A stretch of 64,000 nt of DNA. Source: Embleya scabrispora DSM 41855 (GTDB lineage Bacteria > Actinomycetota > Actinomycetes > Streptomycetales > Streptomycetaceae). Below, one piece after another: positions 41,324-50,645 of this stretch (position 1 is its first letter; every line of letters starts with the position of its first letter). Below the pieces are notes generated by a model, which saw only the letters and a program-made list of their open reading frames with translations, made no database searches and was not told the DNA's origin. The DNA is taken from positions 1 to 64,000 of the forward strand of contig NZ_KB889692.1 of assembly GCF_000372745.1 (NCBI RefSeq), read 5' to 3'. The position numbers were made by a program, and so were the translations under genes.

Positions 41324-44160
41324 GCGTCCCCGGATTCCTCGGTGTTGGAGTCGATCTTGACCGACATCTCCCGACGCTCCACTGCCGCGTACAAGTCCTC
41401 GTCAAGGCGGGCCCCCAATTCTCGTCGCAATGCCTCACGATCGGCAGAGAGGGGACGTCCCGTGCTATGAACCCAGCCGTGTGCGTAGCTCCGCAGAGTT
41501 TCGCGTAACGCGCGTCCCTCTGCCGTGCCCCTCACGTCCACAGCCTTCCGCAAGACGGTAAGCACCAACTCCATGAGGCGCGGACGTCGCAGAGCGGCGT
41601 CCAGCCATAGGAAGACGGCGGTTTCTGTCTCCTGAGAGCCGGTGGGCCCTGTCCCTTGGGCAAGCAACGTTCGCCAGCACGTGACCAGACCAGCCTCCGG
41701 CGGCCTGAAAGACTCGTCTCCGTTGGCGTCCGCTCGGTCAAGAATCATCGGTACGTCGTTGCTTTCAGGCCACGCGGTTGCCGCCAACGCAGCGAAGGTT
41801 CGGCATCCGACGGTGTTTCTGGTCTTCTCGGCGCCACACCACTCGACGATGGACGAGAAGAGCATTTCCCGCACCGAGTCATCTTTCCACAGGGTGCGCA
41901 CAGCGCCCTGCAGGGCGGTTGCTACTTCCGGATAGTCCGACTGTGCGGCATGACGCAATCGCCGCAAGGCCTTACCGGTGTGCATACGACCGAACTTGCC
42001 CGTGCATACCAAGACGACGACCAACTGGAGGGCGGCTTCCTTGCGGGTCGCCCAAGACAGCAACATGCTCTGGACGTAGGAGGCACTGGCCGGATGGACG
42101 GCAGCGCTATCCACCAGATCGACCGCGAGCGGCCACAACCCCTTGGTGGCCTGCTCGTGCCACGCTCGGACGATTTCTTCCAGGGGTTCTTGGCGGCGCT
42201 GCCGGACTGCCCAACGGACGGCGAACATGCCGATCCGTTCTGCGAGCGCGCGTCGATCTTGCCGCTCGACGCTTTCCAGTGCCGCTTTCGGTTCGTCCAG
42301 TGGTGCCTGTGCCAACCATTGCAGGAAAGGAACGCGGGCGAGGGGCCGGTCAGTCCAGAAGTACTCAAGGGCGGCGTCGTCCCAATGTGGGCGTGTAAAG
42401 GTGAGTATCCCGTCGCTCGTGCGAACAGCTTTGATAGCACGGCTCATGGAGATGACGCCGGGCGCCTGTTGGCCGGTGACCGGGACCTCGTCCTTCTCGA
42501 TCTGCTTGCTCAAATCTGCAGCTTTGGCATAGACGTGGCCCACAGAGGCGCCACGAAGTACGGAAGCAGCTACCAGGAAATTTCGCTGGAAGCTGGTGCG
42601 CCCAGGCTCTTCGTGCCACTCGTACAGCTCGTTCTCCCAGTTGCTGCGAGCAGCAACGACACTGTCGGCCTGTTCCGCGACAGCCACGCTTGTGTTCGCT
42701 TCCGCCTCGGTGCCACGCCGTTGTAGTTCCACGAGACCCGACGCTGCTTCAGCGATGGCTCGCACGGCAGTTCGGCGGGCCTCACGCATGAGCTCGACGA
42801 TGCCCAGCACTTCGGTAGGGCTCTGTTCTCTCAGAAGAGCCTCAATCTTCGAGAGGTTGAGCCATTCGTCCACCGGGAAATTGGGGTCCTCTGCCTTCAG
42901 CCATCGGGCGGCAATGTCCGTCGGCCGTGCTTCACCAAGATCAGGTGCCACACCGTTCGGAGCACCGCGGCCGATGCGCCGCCACTGGTCGGGCGTCGTG
43001 ATCACGACGAGTCGACTGTCGCGCTGCGTGAGATTTTCTTGGATGGAGACCAGGGTTGCGCCGAATGTTTCGCTGATTGCGAATCCCACTTCGTCGGGCG
43101 GAAGTTCGAGCACGTAGCCCCGCTGGCGCTCACGGGGGAGCCGTTTGACGGGAAAGTACTGCGATCCTCCGAACGAGAGGGGCCAGGCTTCCTTGATGAC
43201 CCCGGCATCCAAAAGATGTGCCAGCAAGGCATGGGCGGTGATCATTCGACTTGTGCCCGGTGGTCGATTGAGTACGAGGATAGATCCGCTGGGTCGCAGT
43301 AACGAGCAGGCATCGCCAAAGGTACTTTGTTCGACTTCTTCGCCGCTCTGGTTTCTGTTCTTTCTTGTGTGCAGCTCGGCGTAGACCTTGCTTACGACGT
43401 CCAGGTATTCGGCTGTAATCGGGGCGTGGGTGTCGAGTGTCTGCTCGTATACGTTCTTCACGGCGATCATTTCGCCGTTATTGATCAGTGCCCCTTGGAG
43501 GAGGGTCGCATGGCGGACCTCCTCCACAGTGCCTGGGTCTGGCGTGTGTCGCCGTAGCACCGCACTCGAATGGATCGAGGGGGCGGGGTCAGCGTCATTG
43601 GAGTTGGGGGCGTCGGCAGCGGGCACGTCGTTACCGGTGGCGGGCCGGACGGTTGGCGGACCCGCGTCATGTGCGTGTGGGGCGTAGTAGTACTCCCACT
43701 CGGGCTGCGCCACAGACGGCCCCTCGCCGCGGTCAGGGGCCTGATGCTGCGGCTCCGAGTGCTCGAGTGTTTTCGGCCCCGTGCTCCAAGGGACGTCGTG
43801 CCCGGTTCCTTTGCTGCCATACGCGAATTTGCTGTTGGCTGTGAGATCTGCGGTTTGCGCCTCGGCTGGTGATGCTTCACCGGCGTCTTCCACACGCGTC
43901 GGTGCTATGGGACCGACTGCGGCGATGGGGCCGTTACTGGACCTCGCAGGTGTTTCGTGAGCCCAGGGGTCGGGCTCATCTGCGGGGGAGGACGAGGTTC
44001 GTGCTGAGTCCTTCTGTGGCAGGGCCCCGATCGCAGGGTCATTCGATGTCGGGAACGTTGCACTGTTGGCCGCAATCGGTGACGGTTGCTCGGCGTCTTG
44101 GTGTGCACGGTGGCCGTGCTCGTGATCATCGGTCGGCGCGCTGTCGGTTTCGAAGGTCAT
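41320..44160 (-). CDS. Large NTPase-like protein with degenerate P-loop
   Basis: 946 residues, no named family. Residues 1-215 are low-complexity and probably disordered. A P-loop-like element GSILVLNRPPGTSR lies at about 291-304 in the place of GxxxxGKS/T, lacking the Lys, and a Walker-B-like strand SRLVVITTPDQWRRIG follows at about 383. Helical repeats fill the rest, including SFQRNFLVAASVLRG and WPLAVDLVDSAAVHPASAS, as in STAND-type sensor NTPases. A small protein is encoded 16 bases upstream and a coiled-coil protein overlaps the end. Function in phage or plasmid conflict is inferred from layout and island location. Confidence 0.8.
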   Translation of the reverse strand: MTFETDSAPTDDHEHGHRAHQDAEQPSPIAANSATFPTSNDPAIGALPQKDSARTSSSPADEPDPWAHETPARSSNGPIAAVGPIAPTRVEDAGEASPAEAQTADLTANSKFAYGSKGTGHDVPWSTGPKTLEHSEPQHQAPDRGEGPSVAQPEWEYYYAPHAHDAGPPTVRPATGNDVPAADAPNSNDADPAPSIHSSAVLRRHTPDPGTVEEVRHATLLQGALINNGEMIAVKNVYEQTLDTHAPITAEYLDVVSKVYAELHTRKNRNQSGEEVEQSTFGDACSLLRPSGSILVLNRPPGTSRMITAHALLAHLLDAGVIKEAWPLSFGGSQYFPVKRLPRERQRGYVLELPPDEVGFAISETFGATLVSIQENLTQRDSRLVVITTPDQWRRIGRGAPNGVAPDLGEARPTDIAARWLKAEDPNFPVDEWLNLSKIEALLREQSPTEVLGIVELMREARRTAVRAIAEAASGLVELQRRGTEAEANTSVAVAEQADSVVAARSNWENELYEWHEEPGRTSFQRNFLVAASVLRGASVGHVYAKAADLSKQIEKDEVPVTGQQAPGVISMSRAIKAVRTSDGILTFTRPHWDDAALEYFWTDRPLARVPFLQWLAQAPLDEPKAALESVERQDRRALAERIGMFAVRWAVRQRRQEPLEEIVRAWHEQATKGLWPLAVDLVDSAAVHPASASYVQSMLLSWATRKEAALQLVVVLVCTGKFGRMHTGKALRRLRHAAQSDYPEVATALQGAVRTLWKDDSVREMLFSSIVEWCGAEKTRNTVGCRTFAALAATAWPESNDVPMILDRADANGDESFRPPEAGLVTCWRTLLAQGTGPTGSQETETAVFLWLDAALRRPRLMELVLTVLRKAVDVRGTAEGRALRETLRSYAHGWVHSTGRPLSADREALRRELGARLDEDLYAAVERREMSVKIDSNTEESGDA

Positions 44161-44176
44161 CGTGGTGTCGTCATCC

Positions 44177-44698
44177 TCAACCGATTGACCCTTCGATTTG
44201 TACGCCGATCAGTTCAGCCCCTGCCTCGTTTGTGTTGGTGCTCTGCACAACCCGAGCTTGGCCTGTTCCAGTGATGCGTTGCGCGAGCACGGCGATCTGC
44301 TTGCCTGAATTCGTGTTGGAGTGCTGGGACACCGTCGCGCTCGGCTGCGGGCGCTCCTCCTCCCCGACGGGCAACGTGCAGCCGTACACCTCTTCCAAGT
44401 CTCGCCGCAGACGACCAAGGAGATCGCGAAGTTCCTCATCGTCGCTGTGCAGCAGACCCGGGCGCGACATGTAGACGCGGAGCGCCCCCTGAGCCTGCGT
44501 GATCCGCTCGACGCGGCCATCGGTGAGTTCGGTGGGCCGCACCTGCAGTGCCTCTGCTTGCCCCGCCAAGCGCTCCGGCTCGTCGATCGGTACTCGTCCG
44601 GCTCGCCTATCGAGCACCGCGTTCGCGCGATCGAAGAGAAACCTGACTGCCTCACTCAGCATCGTTCCGGCGAGTACCGGAAATGCCAGTGCATCCAT
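44177..44698 (-). CDS. Small protein with hydrophobic N-terminus and Gly/Val-rich tail, first gene of the NTPase unit
   Basis: 173 residues from ATG 44698 (the frame is open to 44764). The N-terminus MDALAFPVLAGTMLSEAVRF is hydrophobic and may associate with the membrane. A helical middle (EELRDLLGRLRRDLEEVYG) precedes a strand-like tail rich in Gln/Thr/Gly (QIAVLAQRITGTGQARVVQS, then AELIGVQIEGSIG). Similar tails occur in actinobacterial proteins encoded beside NTPase genes, and resemble those in the cyclase cassette of this window. Function unknown. Confidence 0.75.
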   Translation of the reverse strand: MDALAFPVLAGTMLSEAVRFLFDRANAVLDRRAGRVPIDEPERLAGQAEALQVRPTELTDGRVERITQAQGALRVYMSRPGLLHSDDEELRDLLGRLRRDLEEVYGCTLPVGEEERPQPSATVSQHSNTNSGKQIAVLAQRITGTGQARVVQSTNTNEAGAELIGVQIEGSIG

Positions 44699-44764
44699 GT
44701 GTACTGCTCCCCCCTTTACGTTCCCGGTCCGGGGCACGCAGTGGAGCACACCCGACCGAGACAC

Positions 44765-45280
44765 ATGAGTGACTCACTGTACGGATGTGAACACGATACG
44801 GAAAGAGTCGATTTGGTCATGTGTGAGGAGGTGATGCTGAAGTGTCCGAGGCTCCGGTCAATGCAGGGCAACGGCCTGCAGATCTGCCCATTCGTCCTGA
44901 TACGGGGGTTTCGGGCAGTCGCTCAGGGCCTGCTTGCGCCATCCATCCGGGCTGGTTTGTGTGGCGTATTTAGGGTCTTGCTCGACATCGGGTCGTGGTT
45001 GCCTGCGGTCCGTTTTGAGAACTCGGGGCTGCTGTTCAACGACGCCCTCGGTGCTCGAAGGAGTGACCAATGCCTGGGGTGACCCGACGTGCAATCGTCC
45101 TCTACGGATGCCCTGAACGGGCGGCCCCCTCGCCCACCTTGAGCCCTTGGGCGCCAGAAGTGAGGGCAGGGCAGGGCCGCCCCGAGGAGGGACGTTCGAT
45201 GCCACACGCCTGATCTGCCGAATCAGGTCAAGTTCGCGGGACCTGGGCATCGGTTGAGGAAGGTCCGTGGTGGCCGAGGC
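44765..45280. other. Region without a supported gene inside the tRNA-Pro element
   Basis: 516 bases. A reverse-strand frame (44858-45250) exists but shows no conserved motif and uneven codon use; it may be a decayed gene. The promoter of the NTPase unit probably lies at 44720-44850, where the GC content drops. Confidence 0.4.
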
Positions 45281-45304
45281 GGTTGCTGTAGTTTGCTGCT
45301 GTAC
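45281..45304. repeat. Arm-type repeat, right end of the tRNA-Pro element
   Basis: Matches 38309-38332 with one substitution (GGTTGCTGTAGTTTGCTGCT). It lies about 50 bases inside the duplicated tRNA core. Confidence 0.6.
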
Positions 45305-45311
45305 GCAACGC

Positions 45312-45347
45312 CAGAGGCCCCATCGGAATCATCCGATAGGGCCTCTG
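45312..45347. terminator. Hairpin terminator downstream of tRNA-Pro
   Basis: Stem CAGAGGCCC-ATCGG / CCGATAGGGCCTCTG. It is located just 3' of the tRNA on the minus strand and is nearly the same as the hairpin at 38140-38175. Confidence 0.8.
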
Positions 45348-45354
45348 ACCTGGG

Positions 45355-45428
<74 letters not shown>

Positions 45429-45477
45429 ATGCTGCGCGTTCAGCTTAGCGGTTCGGGGGCCTGAGGCGAAATCCGGT

Positions 45478-46410
45478 TTAGCGGGGGGTGGGGGCGGGGG
45501 TGCCGGCGGTGGATTGACGGGGGGTCAGGGTGAGGAGGGTGGCTTCGGGAGGGCAGGCGAAGCGGAATCTGGCGTAGCGGGAGGTGCCGCAGCCAGCGGA
45601 GACGTGGAGGTAGGCCTCGCGGTCCGCGGAGGTGTGCGTGGACAGGCCCTTGGCGCGCTTGCGGTCGAGGTCGCAGTTCGTGGTCAGCGCGCCGTAGAAG
45701 GGGACGCACACCTGGCCGCCGTGGGTGTGGCCGGCGATCACGAGGGGGTAGCCCTCGGCGGTGAAGGCGTCGAGGGCGCGCAGGTACGGGGCGTGGACGA
45801 CGGCGAGTGAGATGTCCGCGGCCGGGTCGGGGCCGCCGGCGACCTGTTCGTAGCGGTCCCGGTCGATGTGCGGGTCGTCCAGGCCGACCAGTTCGATCTC
45901 CAGGCCGTCCACCTTGAGCCGGCCGCGCGCGTTGTTGAGGTTTTCCCAGCCCGCCGTGTCGAAGCCGTCGCGCAGGTCGGTCCACGGGTTCTCGCGGCCG
46001 AGCCGGCGGGTGCCGTCGTCACGGCGGAGGTAGCCGGTGGGGTCCTTGGGGCGAGGGCCGTAGTAGTCGTTGGACCCGAATACGTACGCTCCGGGCCGGC
46101 CGAGCAGCGGGCCGAGCGCGTCCAGCGTCTCGGGTACGGCGTCCGGATCCGAGAGGTTGTCGCCGGTGTTCAGCACGAAGTCCGGGTGCAGCGCGTCGAG
46201 CCGACGCAGCCACTCCTGTTTGCGGCGCTGGCCGGAGACCATGTGGATGTCGGACACCTGCAGGATCCGCACCGGCTGCGTCCCGCGTGGCAATACCGGC
46301 ACCTCGACCCGGCGCAGGCGGAACGAACGAGCTTCGTAGGCCGCCGCATAGGTGAGGCAGGCGGCCCCGGTGACGGCAACGGCTAGGGGGAAGGCTGAAC
46401 GCGGTCGCAT
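45478..46410 (-). CDS. Membrane-anchored metallophosphoesterase
   Basis: 310 residues from ATG 46410. An N-terminal hydrophobic helix (AFPLAVAVTGAACLTYAAAY) anchors the protein outside or at the membrane. Metal ligands follow calcineurin order: VSDIHMVSG (Asp, His), NTGDNLSDP (Asp), FGSNDYYG (Asn, Asp), AVVHAPYLRAL (His), IAGHTHGGQV (His pair). It is similar to the YkuE-type phosphoesterases. The substrate is unknown. Confidence 0.94.
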   Translation of the reverse strand: MRPRSAFPLAVAVTGAACLTYAAAYEARSFRLRRVEVPVLPRGTQPVRILQVSDIHMVSGQRRKQEWLRRLDALHPDFVLNTGDNLSDPDAVPETLDALGPLLGRPGAYVFGSNDYYGPRPKDPTGYLRRDDGTRRLGRENPWTDLRDGFDTAGWENLNNARGRLKVDGLEIELVGLDDPHIDRDRYEQVAGGPDPAADISLAVVHAPYLRALDAFTAEGYPLVIAGHTHGGQVCVPFYGALTTNCDLDRKRAKGLSTHTSADREAYLHVSAGCGTSRYARFRFACPPEATLLTLTPRQSTAGTPAPTPR

Positions 46411-46724
46411 CCCTCCATGCTGGCAGAGCCGGCCGGTCGTCGGCAGTCTCGACGTCGTACACGACCCCGCGGGGCGACGGGACGGATGATCGAGCCGACC
46501 TCGCAGCCGCCGACTTCGCAGCCGATCCCAGCCGACCTCACACGGCGGACGATCGACGTCGGATCGACCTCGCACTGCGGGTCTGCGCCCCTCGGTAACC
46601 CCCCGCTCCCGTGCGAATCAAACGCGCGACACCCGACCACACCGAGGTCCGGACGCGTCCCGACCGTGCCCGGCCCGGGTAATTGGGTACGGCCCGGCCG
46701 ACCTCGGCTGCGACACTTGATCCC
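46411..46724. other. Divergent intergenic region
   Basis: 314 bases between the metallophosphoesterase and the YqeY gene, presumably with both promoters. It contains a few CCGACCTCGCA/CCGACTTCGCA-like repeats around 46496-46575. No gene or RNA is evident. Confidence 0.4.
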
Positions 46725-47180
46725 ATGAGCCCCTTCAAGAGCCGTTTGCAGAGCGACCTCACCGAGGCCATCCGGTCCCGTGACGAACTGGTCTCCTCGA
46801 CGCTGCGCCTCACCCTGACCGCGATCACCAATGAGGAGGTCGCGGGCAAGACCGCCCGCGAGCTGTCCGACGACGAGGTCCTCAAGGTCATCGTGCGCGA
46901 GGCGAAGAAGCGCCGGGAGGCCGCCGAAGCCTTCGAGAACGGCGGCCGGACCGAGTCCGCCGCGCGCGAGCGTGCCGAGGGCGAGGTCCTCGCGGCCTAC
47001 CTGCCGGCGCAGCTGTCCGACGACGAGCTCAAGGTGATCGTCGCGGACGCCATCGCGCAGACCGGGGCGAGCGGTCCGCAGGCGATGGGCCAGGTGATGA
47101 AGGTGGTCCGGCCCAAGGTCGGCGACAAGGCCGAGGGTGGCCGGATCGCCGCCGAGATCAAGAGCCAGCTGGGCGTCTGA
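46725..47180 (+). CDS. GatB/YqeY domain-containing protein
   Basis: 151 residues. It begins MSPFKSRLQSDLTEAIRSRD and contains LRLTLTAITNEEVAGK, IVREAKKRREAAEAFENGGR and MGQVMKVVRPKVGDKAEGGR, the full YqeY pattern. The family resembles the tRNA-binding tail of amidotransferase subunit GatB and probably binds tRNA. Full length. Confidence 0.96.
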   Translation: MSPFKSRLQSDLTEAIRSRDELVSSTLRLTLTAITNEEVAGKTARELSDDEVLKVIVREAKKRREAAEAFENGGRTESAARERAEGEVLAAYLPAQLSDDELKVIVADAIAQTGASGPQAMGQVMKVVRPKVGDKAEGGRIAAEIKSQLGV

Positions 47181-47410
47181 CCCAACGTCGGCACACCCGG
47201 CCCCGACCCACCACCGGCGCGACCCCGGCCCGACGCCGGCCGCCCACCTCGGGCCATCGCGGCCGGCTACCGGCCCACATCGGCCGTCCCGGCCGACCCG
47301 GCCAACACCCACAACGCCGATGGCGGTGCCCCCCAAACAACAGGGGAGCACCGCCATCAGCGTTCACCACAAGCCCCGGTCGACCCGGCCCCACCACCCG
47401 TCACCGGTGG

Positions 47411-49777
47411 TCAGCCGTCGTCACCGAACCCACCGAACCCACCATCCCCCGGCCCGCCCCCGATCGGCGGCGGCCACGAATGGCCCGGCGGTCGTGAAGT
47501 CTGCGGCGGCTTGGTGTTGCCGCCCCCACCGGGCGGCGTCGTGTTCGTCGGCACGGTCGGCAGAGTCCACGGCGGTCGGGTGTTGGTGCCGCCCGTGGGC
47601 GGCCGGTTCTGATCCCGGTCCCGCGGCTTGCCGTCCGTCGGCTTCTTGTTCGGGTCCGGCTTCGACGGGATCGTGCCCGAGGGCGGGTCGACGAACTTCG
47701 GCGAGTCCACACCCTTGAGCGCGCCGTTCATGGCGCTCTTCCAGATCGGCCCCGGTACCTGCCCGCCGTAGACCTTGTCGTGCGTGACGCCGGCGATGGT
47801 GATGTCGAACATCTTGACGTCGTCCTTGGCGCCGCCGACCCACACCGCCGTGGACATGTTCGGCGTGTAGCCGACGAACCAGGCGGCCTTGCGGTTGTCG
47901 GTGGTGCCGGTCTTGCCCGCGTTGTCGCGATCCTTGAGGCCGGCCTGGGTGCCGGTGCCGTCCTCGACCACACCTTCGAGCAGGGCGTTTATCGTGTCCG
48001 CGGTGCTCTGCTTCATCACCTGCTTGCAGCCCGCCTGGGGGACGGGCAACTTGGTGCCGTCGAGCTTGGTCACCTCGGTGACCGCGACCGGCGCGCAGTA
48101 GACGCCGCGACTGGCGAACGCCGCGTACGCGGCGGCCATGTTCATCGGCGCCACCGTGTTGGAGCCGAGCGTCATGCTGCCCACCTGCTGGAGCGCCTTG
48201 CCGTCGCCCGAGTGCACTCCGAGCTGATCCGCCAGCGTCGCGATCGGACACAGTCCCACGTCCTTGGACAACAGGACGAAGTAGGTGTTGATCGACTTCT
48301 CCAGCGCCGTCTGCATGTTCCAGGTGCCGACCTCGCTCGTGCTCTCGTTGTTCACCTTGAAGGACGGGTCCGGTGAGGTCGGCTTGTCACACGTGCGGAA
48401 CTTCTCCTTCCGCATGTCCATCTGGGCCTCGGTCGAATACTCCTGGTCGACCTTCATCCCGTTCTCCAGCGCCGCCGCGGCGGTTATCGGCTTGAACGTC
48501 GACCCGGTCTGGAAGCCGTACGTCGAGCCGCCCATGGAGTGGTCGACCGAGTAGTTGAGCGTGGTCTCGTAGTCGCCGAAGCCGTATGGCCGGCTCTGCG
48601 CCATCGCCTTGATCCTGCCGGAGCCCGGCTCGACCATCACGACCGCGTCGGCGACCGGGTCCTTTTGGAGTACGCCCTTGGTCGCGGCGGTGTAGGCCGC
48701 CTTCTGGGCCTTTCGGTCCAACGTGGTGGTGATCCGCAGACCACCCTCACGCCACAACTTGTCGCGTTCCTCCCGATTCGCGCCGAACACCGAGTCGTTC
48801 TTGACCACCCGTTCGACGTAGTCACAGAAGAACGCGGCACCGTCGATCTGGTCGGCGGTGATGCAACCGTTGGGCAGTGGCTGGGTCTTCAGGTTCAGTT
48901 CGGTGGCCTTGGCCGCGTCGGCCTCGACCTGCGAGATGACGTTCACCTCGACCATGCGCTGCAACACGATGTTGCGGCGTTCCCGGGCGGCCTTCGGATA
49001 GCCGATCGGGTCGAACGCCGAGGGAGCCTGCACGACGCCGGCCAGCGTGGCCGACTCGGTCAGGGTCAGATCCTTGGCGTGCTTGCTGAAGTAGCGCTGC
49101 GACGCGGCTTCCACGCCGTACGCCTGGCGGCCGAAGAAGGTGATGTTGAGATACCTGGTCAGGATCTCGTCCTTGGACAGCCGCTGTTCCAGGCCGATCG
49201 CGTACTTCAGTTCCTTGATCTTGCGGGAGATCTCCTGGGCCTGTGCCTTGGCCACCTTGGCCGGGTCGTTGCCGGCCTCCTCCACGAAGATGTTCTTCAC
49301 GTACTGCTGGGTGAGGCTGGACCCGCCCTGCTTGGATCCGGCGCCACCCGACTGCTGATTGCGCATCAGGGCGCGCAGGGTGCCCTTGAGGTCGATCGGA
49401 CCGTGCTCGTAGAAGCGCGAGTCCTCGATCGCCACGATCGCCTGACGCATGATCGGTGAGATCTGGTCGAAGTTCACCAGGATGCGATACCGGTCGTAGA
49501 CCATCGCGAGCTGGTTGCCCTCGGAGTCGAGGATGTACGACGGCTGCGACAGGAACGGTTGATCCAGGTCCCCGGGCAGGTCGTCGAAGTTTTCCGACGC
49601 CGCCTTCGCGGTCAGGCCGAAGCCACCCACGAACGGCAGCGCGATTCCCGCGACCAGGGCACCGGCGAGGATGCTCGCACCCACGAAGGCGGCGAACCGG
49701 CCCACGAAGCCCAGTGGGGATCGTGGACGGGTCGAGCCGCGTTTCGGGCGGGCCGAGCCGGAGGAAGTTCGGGCCAT
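47411..49777 (-). CDS. Class A penicillin-binding protein (transglycosylase/transpeptidase)
   Basis: 788 residues. An N-terminal membrane helix (GRFAAFVGASILAGALVAGI, about 26-45) precedes the GT51 glycosyltransferase with AIEDSRFYEHGPIDLKG, GGSSLTQQYVKN and LEQRLSKDEILTRYLNITFF. The transpeptidase has the serine motif TGSTFKPITAAAALE, SxN in EKSINTYFV and KTG in NAGKTGTTDNRKAAWFVGY. A Pro/Gly/Asn-rich external tail of about 90 residues ends the protein. It polymerises and crosslinks peptidoglycan. The next gene to the right is wblA, divergent, as in other Streptomyces. Confidence 0.97.
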   Translation of the reverse strand: MARTSSGSARPKRGSTRPRSPLGFVGRFAAFVGASILAGALVAGIALPFVGGFGLTAKAASENFDDLPGDLDQPFLSQPSYILDSEGNQLAMVYDRYRILVNFDQISPIMRQAIVAIEDSRFYEHGPIDLKGTLRALMRNQQSGGAGSKQGGSSLTQQYVKNIFVEEAGNDPAKVAKAQAQEISRKIKELKYAIGLEQRLSKDEILTRYLNITFFGRQAYGVEAASQRYFSKHAKDLTLTESATLAGVVQAPSAFDPIGYPKAARERRNIVLQRMVEVNVISQVEADAAKATELNLKTQPLPNGCITADQIDGAAFFCDYVERVVKNDSVFGANREERDKLWREGGLRITTTLDRKAQKAAYTAATKGVLQKDPVADAVVMVEPGSGRIKAMAQSRPYGFGDYETTLNYSVDHSMGGSTYGFQTGSTFKPITAAAALENGMKVDQEYSTEAQMDMRKEKFRTCDKPTSPDPSFKVNNESTSEVGTWNMQTALEKSINTYFVLLSKDVGLCPIATLADQLGVHSGDGKALQQVGSMTLGSNTVAPMNMAAAYAAFASRGVYCAPVAVTEVTKLDGTKLPVPQAGCKQVMKQSTADTINALLEGVVEDGTGTQAGLKDRDNAGKTGTTDNRKAAWFVGYTPNMSTAVWVGGAKDDVKMFDITIAGVTHDKVYGGQVPGPIWKSAMNGALKGVDSPKFVDPPSGTIPSKPDPNKKPTDGKPRDRDQNRPPTGGTNTRPPWTLPTVPTNTTPPGGGGNTKPPQTSRPPGHSWPPPIGGGPGDGGFGGFGDDG

Positions 49778-49868
49778 GGGCGACAGCCTACGTGGCCAAA
49801 CACCCTACGCGGTGAAGGGACTTCGCTTAAGCTGGCGGAGCAGCCGGGGGATCCGTATCAGTAGGCAT

Positions 49869-49886
49869 TTCACTCTTTAGAGTGAA
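49869..49886. promoter_or_regulatory. Palindromic operator-like site between the PBP gene and wblA
   Basis: Perfect inverted repeat TTCACTCTTTAGAGTGAA (7-base arms, 4-base centre), 92 bases before the PBP start and 260 before wblA. AGTGA (49945) and TCACC (49976) also occur downstream, resembling BldD half-sites. wblA is a known BldD target, but assignment here is tentative. The stretch 49778-50146 has no other feature I can support. Confidence 0.45.
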
Positions 49887-50146
49887 TATGGCCGGGTACC
49901 AGGTCCCACCGCCGAGCATCGTGCCGTCGACGTGCCTCCTTCTGAGTGAAGCCGTGACCGGAAACGCAAGAGCATTCACCCGGACGGGTGGGTCCATATT
50001 TGCGCATAGTCCTTCCGGGCCATCGATGACTGCCCGCGCAGGGGCTGTTGCGCGTGCCCAGGGTTTCGTACCGTCCTGCTTGGCGTCGGGAATTCCCGTC
50101 GCCGCCGTTGGGGGAGCCTCGAAAATCGGGAGAGGACGGCACCAGC

Positions 50147-50461
50147 ATGAGCTGGGTTACCGACTGGAGCACGCAGGCCGCCTGCCGGAGTACCGATCCG
50201 GATGAGCTGTTCGTGCAGGGGGCGGCGCAGAATCGCGCCAAGGCAGTGTGCACCGGGTGTCCGGTCCGCACCGAGTGCCTGGCGGACGCGCTGGACAACC
50301 GAGTGGAGTTCGGCGTCTGGGGCGGCATGACCGAGCGGGAGCGGCGCGCGCTGCTGCGCCGCCGGCCGATGATCACCTCGTGGCGTCGGCTGCTGGAGAC
50401 CGCGCGCGAGGAGTACGAGCGCGACATCCACGGAGACGAGGAGTTTCGGGTCGCCGGCTGA
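50147..50461 (+). CDS. wblA: WhiB-family iron-sulfur regulator WblA
   Basis: 104 residues. The four Cys ligands of the [4Fe-4S] cluster are in QAACRSTDPDELF and AVCTGCPVRTECLADAL, the G-V-W-G-G turn in VEFGVWGGMTERERRALL, and the basic stretch LLRRRP follows. The conserved DELFVQGAAQNRAKAV and WRRLLETAREEYE segments identify WblA, which down-regulates antibiotic production and promotes sporulation in Streptomyces. The C-terminus is short after DEEFRVAG. The start has an AGAGGACGGC site. Confidence 0.96.
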   Translation: MSWVTDWSTQAACRSTDPDELFVQGAAQNRAKAVCTGCPVRTECLADALDNRVEFGVWGGMTERERRALLRRRPMITSWRRLLETAREEYERDIHGDEEFRVAG

Positions 50462-50645
50462 GCACGCTGCGCGCTGAACACGTGTCGGCAGCCGAACGCC
50501 ACCGCGTACGAATGTCACCACCCGTCGGGGCCGGGAGTCAGGCCCGGGTCCCGGCGGGGCGGCGGCGGATCCGCTGCCGGCGGCTCGCCGTCGAGCGGGT
50601 GCGAACGCGTCCCGCCGATCGGCGGCTCGCGGTCGAACCGCGCGG

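Noticed and set aside
44858-45250. 130-codon reverse-strand gene in the tRNA-Pro element
   Set aside because: No conserved motif and weak codon bias; kept only as part of a gene-free region.
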